Positions 59,521 through 64,000 of a stretch of DNA of 64,000 nucleotides are shown in pieces (position 1 is the first letter of the stretch; each line of letters begins with the position of its first letter). The notes under the pieces were generated by a model. The model was not told the DNA's origin and ran no database searches. It saw nothing but the letters and a program-made list of their open reading frames with translations. The stretch spans positions 5,952,001-6,016,000 of the forward strand of contig CM038910.1 of NCBI GenBank assembly GCA_021904315.1. Direction: 5' to 3'. The translations under genes and the position numbers were made by a program. This stretch comes from Sphagnum magellanicum. Lineage: Eukaryota; Streptophyta; Sphagnopsida; Sphagnales; Sphagnaceae.

Positions 59521-61612
59521 AATTATGAGGGACATCCCTCAAATCCTAGGAATGTCCCCCAAAAAAGGACATGATTAAGGGGTGTGGATAGTGCTTAAAA
59601 TTATATTTTTGAATCTTTGAAAAATCAAAAAGGGAGCACAATAATTTTGACTATCAAATGTTTGTGTGAAATAAGCTCTATTAATAGAAAAGTTTTAGTG
59701 ATCAAAATTTAATGCAAATTGATGATGTTTCAAGAGCCCATTTACATATTTAAAACATTCAAGATATGTTTATAAACATTTTTTTCTTTTCAAATGTCTT
59801 TTTCCTATATCAAATGCACACTATTCTTTTTTTTAATTGGAGAGGGTTTTAATATTGATGATTAAAAGAATAACATGAATTGAAAGTGGCAAAATTCTTG
59901 TTTATAACACATTTTGGCACTTTTGGCTCAATGTGTTTTGGCCTCAAAATTTATGACATTTGAGGATGTATTTTAAGCAAAAGTTTTCCATTTTTAAGTG
60001 GTATAAAATCTAGATGCAAAATATATATGATATATGATTTAGATGTAGTCAAAAGTAAGTACATCTAACACATAGTTGTAAATTTGGTGTGAAAAATGTA
60101 AATTTTTAAACAAGAGACCAACACATGAATGTCTCACATCAAATGTAATCCTTCGAAAAAAACTAATTCAACCTTGGCATCCTTGGTTCATTATATTGTA
60201 ATTATTTTGCCCTATAATGCAACTATTACATAAAATGTTAACCAATTTCTTTATCATAAACACCTACAAACCACAAAGGGACCATGAATTAGCAGTTAAG
60301 TCATATTTGGATACTCCATATAATCAAGAAGACAATTAGCCCCTTGCAGAAGTTTGACACCCATGGTATGTAGACATTTGCCAACTTGTTGTCACTCGCT
60401 ACCACATTTGTTGGCAAGGAGGAACAATGGCAAATAGCCACACTACTAGATTGGATTATAACCAATCACATATATTAACCAAGCATGTGAATATTTTACA
60501 ACTATAGGCATTGGAGAAGGAGCCAACATAGGAAATCAAGGAGCAAAGGTGAAGAGAGAAGGTTTGTACACATTAAATGATTTCAAAACTCGTGATATTT
60601 AGGGGGTGGTCTACCAATATTTTTGGTCAAAAATATACTAGGGATTAATAGTTTCATAATTATTGTAATTGCAAGAATTTTAGCTAGTGTAAATGTAGAA
60701 CTTAAAAATGTCAAAGTGATTCACCTTGCCATGCTTTTACAAGTTTACACGTTGTTGATGTTGTAGAAAACACTTGAAAATTGTAAAAACCTTGCATATT
60801 TTTAATCACTATCCAATATTATTCAAGTAAATAAAGATTGATTTTGTTTACATTTCATATTAATCAACAGTATTTGAATGCATTTACAACATATATACAC
60901 AACACAAAATGAATCTTAAATTTTCATGCTAATATAGATGTGCATAATGCATGTGTACAAGAGTTCAATCATAATAGACTTGGATCTAATCATTGAAGAA
61001 TATCATTTAGAAGTCCTTGTAAGGTTTACAAAATGAACATATTTTCGAATAGTTTGTTAACATTCATGATTATGGATGAGTATAGTTTGGGCATTAGTTT
61101 CTTTCAAAAACTTCTACATTAACTTCACCCTATTTCTTAATGTTTTCAAACTAAATCAAGAAATAAAATCTTAAATCCTAAAATTTACACAAAACAAGTA
61201 AACATTCTACAAATCAAAATTTCAAATGACTTTGTTGTTTTAAAATTAATTTATTAAAATCACTTTTTCTAACCAAAAGATTTAAGCATTATTGTTTCTA
61301 AATTTTAATCCACTACATGGTCATTAAATGTTAACGAGATATTTCTTTTTCCCACTTGATGCAAATCTCCTTTCCTAAATTTTGAACAAGTACAAACCAC
61401 TCAATGCCAACAAGTACTCAAACTTGTAATGAAAAGACAAAACTATAATAAGAAATTAGAGTTTATACATTAGAGATTTCAAAAAGTAAGTATGGAAAGT
61501 AGAGATCTAATCTCTCTCATTTTTTGCCATCCTTCCTTTGTACTCTAAATTTGAACTTTGAAATGCCTCGTGTAAATCACCTAAACAATACCTAGTTGAT
61601 ATTTTTTTTGTT
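59521..61612. other. AT-rich intergenic DNA
   Basis: No gene supported. A string resembling PWYVDICQL near 60360 recalls Ty3 integrase-region proteins but has no supporting context. Confidence 0.5.
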
Positions 61613-61613
61613 T

Positions 61614-61735
61614 TAATCAACTAATAGAAACTATCTAGTAAAACTATAATAAATAGTCATCCTTGCGGATGAAACTCCTTGTTCTAATCAACTAATAGAA
61701 ACTAGCTAATAAAAAACTATTATAAACAATCGAAA
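61614..61735 (+). repeat. 71-bp tandem duplication
   Basis: TAATCAACTAATAGAAACT begins at 61614 and at 61685, followed in both by CTAGTAAAACTAT/CTAATAAAAAACTAT. Confidence 0.75.
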
Positions 61736-61744
61736 TTTTCAAAT

Positions 61745-61888
61745 TTTGCTACCTACTTTGTTAACTACCTATTCTACCAAGTATAGGTTTTGTAAACTAC
61801 TTGTTCTACCAATTACATGTTTTGTCAACTACATGTTCTACCAATTGCCTGTTCCATCAACTATACGTTCTATAGACTATCGGTTCAA
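61745..61888 (+). repeat. 16-bp minisatellite, nine units
   Basis: From 61761 the sequence divides exactly into eight 16-bp units, alternating types such as TCAACTACATGTTCTA and CCAATTACATGTTTTG. A ninth, diverged unit precedes them at 61745. Pairs of units make a 32-bp higher-order repeat. It is not coding. Confidence 0.9.
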
Positions 61889-62800
61889 TAGGTGTCACTA
61901 ATTCAACATGTGTCACCAATTGAATTACAACCAGTTATAGTGTGAATACAATTCATCAACTACTCGTTCAAATACTGGTTCACAAAGAAATTTGGTTAAC
62001 AACTAATCATGTTCAAGAGGAAACATTTTAGTAGTAGGTTATGTGGATGGAGAAATATGACTTTGGAATATCCCATTAGTTTTGAAAGAAAGAGGCCAAG
62101 GGGAGTAGAATGATCCATGTCCTCCAACTTCCTCAAGAATGCCTCTTCGGAAATTAGATTTGGCCCTTGGCAAGGCAATGAAGATGCAAGTCATTCTATT
62201 AAATTGGTGTGGAAGCAATAAAACATGCAAGGGAAAAATTGGACTTCTTCATGTCTATGGTGGCCATGATTTGAAGTCATCTCAATCTCTAATAATGGAT
62301 TTAGCTTTACATTTCATTACTTTCTATCAAATCCTATAAATTGCAATAATGTATTGGTCTAATTTTATGTTTCCTTTTTCAAATCATTGAACATGCAAGT
62401 TTTTGCTGTAAAATCATTAGAGTTGTTAAACAATTTTTTTCAAGAAATAACAACAACCCATGTTGAAAGTGGACAACCTTCACAACTATTCTAGCTTTAT
62501 GAATTCAGTAACAATCTTCAATCTTTTTACTTATAAGTGTGTTGCAATATTTTGACAACTTGTTGATATTTGAGCATTGTATGCAAAGTTTTGACGGGTT
62601 ACTTAGATGGTCCAAGTAGTGCATTATTCTTTGTGCATAGTCCTATACATTAATAACAAAATTGAAATGGATGGGGGTCTTTATTAGTTGTAACTTATGA
62701 ACTACACTTCCCATTCATGTGATTTATTGCAAAGCACATTTGTAACTTTTAGTACCCCAAAATAAAAACAAAAACATAATTTATTGATGTGGATTGTGGC
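61889..62800. other. Intergenic DNA before the gene-fragment cluster
   Basis: Frames at plus 62139-62339 and minus 62230-61996 are of uncertain status with no recognised domain. They could include further captured sequence belonging to the cluster at 62801-63892. Confidence 0.35.
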
Positions 62801-63058
62801 CTGTATGTTCTAGAGGCATGCCCATTTTGTTGGCATGTGAGGGAAGCTCTCACAAAACTTGATCTTTTAGCTGAGGTGTTCCTTATCATATTATGCACTA
62901 CAAACCAATTTGAATATCAAACTTGGATGCATGTAATCACAACCATGATCTTTGTGAAATAATTTGTGCAAAATGGGGGGTGTGTTTAGATGTATCCATG
63001 TCCCAAGGGCTCTATCTACCATCAAAAATTTGTCAGAAGTGTTGGTGAAAGAGAATAA
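62801..63058 (+). pseudogene. Glutaredoxin/GST-N-like thioredoxin-fold protein, two-exon fragment
   Basis: The exon at 62801-62875 encodes 25 residues including ACPFC and HVREALTKLDLLAE. The exon at 62990-63058 encodes YPCPKGSIYHQKFVRSVG, then G-E-R-E and a TAA where the family has Gln (GGKEQF). The 114-bp gap (62876-62989) starts GT and ends AG, and splices in phase 0. The pattern matches the thioredoxin fold of plant plastid proteins with a GST-N/glutaredoxin-type CPFC redox site; the Arabidopsis family I have in mind is At5g03880-like (from memory). Only about 48 residues survive of a protein of several hundred. The premature stop and missing rest make it a pseudogene fragment, but the retained intron shows it was copied as DNA, not through mRNA. 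Confidence 0.75.
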
Positions 63059-63489
63059 TTTGTAAAATCATACCCACCTCTTTTCAAGTTTAAACTACCA
63101 AAAGAAATCAAACAACTTAGAGTTTAGAGTTTTGGTGCCATCTTAAATCTAACAACTTAAACTTTTCCATCAAGCAAAAATCTTTAAAATGTCATGTACT
63201 AAGACTACAACTATTTCATAATTGACTATTTGGTATGATGGTATTATCATGTTTTGATTATTTGTGATTTTCAAGGTCCAGATATGCTTCATATGGCAAT
63301 GATTCTTTTTGGTGTTGGATGTGGATGCACCTCCATTTTTGTTACACCATGGGGTTAAGGAAGCTTCAACTAGCATGCATCGAGTTGCCACAATTATAGT
63401 TCTTGGCCAGTTGTTAATAGCAAGTTGTCCTGCTTTTGATATCTAGTTGTTGGTTGAAGCTATTCCAACCAAGTTCATTTTTAGGTTTT

Positions 63490-63677
63490 GAGAATGGATT
63501 GTTGCATTTAACGATCAAGTTTGTGATGGGTGCCATTGCAATAGAAATCATGGTTTTCATCATAAGTGTTTTTTTAGTTATGAGGATGACAGAGATGTGC
63601 CACATGGTACACCTGGATGGAAAATTTGTATAATATGTCATTGGTTTTCTAGATTAGAAAGTGTGGAAAGAGTTTGA
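63490..63677 (+). pseudogene. Cys/His cluster resembling part of a zinc finger
   Basis: In one plus-strand frame without ATG, between a TGA at 63487-63489 and a later TGA, the translation contains VCDGCHCNRNHGFHHKCF, about 15 residues, then PGWKICIIC. The order C-x2-C, H-x2-C, W-x-C-x2-C is that of the second half of a PHD finger, although the spacing between the first Cys pair and the His is longer than usual and the first metal pair is missing. It could be a decayed PHD-type exon, another zinc-binding exon, or coincidence. The upstream sequence stays nearly open in the same frame (VATIIVLGQLLIASCPAFD). Confidence 0.35.
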
Positions 63678-63892
63678 CCTACTAGAACTTTGTTGGTTCA
63701 AATGGAGTTTGAGATTTTATATTTGCATGAAGGGCTATCCCCAAGCATTGATTCATTGGACCACATCCATGACCTAGACTAAATGCAAGAAGTGCCACAT
63801 GAAGGTCCCATGTGTGATCTCTCTGGTCTGATCTTGATGATCGTTGTGGTTGGGGGATCTCAACTTGTGGTGCTAGCTATACTTTTGGGCAA
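63661..63892 (+). pseudogene. PP2A catalytic subunit exon fragment
   Basis: Plus-strand translation gives GLSPSIDSLDHIHDLD, then a TAA (63780-63782) where the family has Arg, then [12 protein letters not shown]. After a 1-base loss near 63822 it continues [13 protein letters not shown] and ASYTFGQ. These are signature segments of the serine/threonine phosphatase 2A catalytic subunit, about residues 190-250 of a ~306-residue enzyme that removes phosphate from Ser/Thr in many signalling complexes. The weaker start VWK at 63661 may be the preceding family segment. The fragment stops at GQ, and the next bases GTCAAG look like a splice donor. The metal-binding GDxHG, GDxxDRG and GNHE motifs are absent. 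The stop and frameshift show it is not functional. Confidence 0.85.
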
Positions 63893-64000
63893 GTCAAGAA
63901 TGTCTACATGATGCTCCTTCCTTTTTGAATTGATTTAAATTTGCCAATGATTGCTATAAAATTTAACTATTTAAATTCAGTTCTATTAGCAGTTTTTCCT
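63893..64000. other. Sequence after the PP2A fragment, window edge
   Basis: No further PP2A sequence is visible. If 63893 starts an intron, the next exon would lie beyond the window. Confidence 0.4.

Noticed and set aside
60345..60450. PWYVDICQL string recalling Ty3 integrase-proximal sequence
   Set aside because: Following residues do not match and no zinc-binding H2C2 motif is present.

Overview
This window looks like gene-poor nuclear DNA from a land plant with a large, repeat-rich genome (gymnosperm, fern, lycophyte or bryophyte; the sequence does not settle which). The background is strongly AT-rich and CpG-poor. It contains decayed plant-type coding pieces (PP2A catalytic subunit, a plastid-type glutaredoxin/GST-N-like protein, BED/hAT and pogo-like transposases), many short inverted-repeat elements, minisatellites and tandem duplications. 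I see no bacterial operon features and no CRISPR array.

Only one clearly intact protein gene is visible: a single-exon, CpG-rich 630-codon gene on the minus strand at 25208-27100. Its N-terminal half is helical and ankyrin-like. Its C-terminal half is beta-rich and I do not recognise it. It ends in a run of lysines.

Layout. 1-780: GC-richer LTR- or UTR-like sequence. 0.88-2.6 kb (minus): broken multi-block coding remnant with repeated Lys-rich mini-exons and a Pro-rich block. 3-9.6 kb: AT-rich intergenic DNA with a 277-bp TIR element. 9.6-15.4 kb: mixed TE debris. 15.47-21.54 kb: two arrays of ~205-bp tandem repeats in opposite orientation around a ~3.3-kb spacer, resembling a foldback transposon. 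22.2-27.8 kb: GC-richer island with the intact gene. 28-32.3 kb: a 264-bp tandem duplication, a 254-bp perfect-TIR foldback element, a 33-bp minisatellite, one copy of a GGGCCA-type TIR family and a 135-bp tandem duplication. 33-39.2 kb: P/Q/N-rich and coiled-coil coding remnants, then a decayed BED-hAT transposase (minus, about 39192-36600). 39-49 kb: AT-rich, with SINE-like and MITE-like pieces. 49-52 kb: TIR elements and several minisatellites. 52-58 kb: AT-rich, with tetranucleotide and TTGCAACT-rich stretches and a 240-bp tandem repeat. 58.3-59.5 kb: a 193-bp MITE and a broken pogo/DDE_1 transposase. 61.6-61.9 kb: a 16-bp minisatellite. 62.8-63.9 kb: three plus-strand coding fragments in a row (glutaredoxin-like with an intron, a Cys/His cluster, PP2A), each carrying or bounded by stops.

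The genes do not form a pathway. The most notable structures are the large inverted tandem array, the lone intact two-part gene, and the cluster of host-gene fragments at the right edge, which could be a captured-gene (Pack-type) element.
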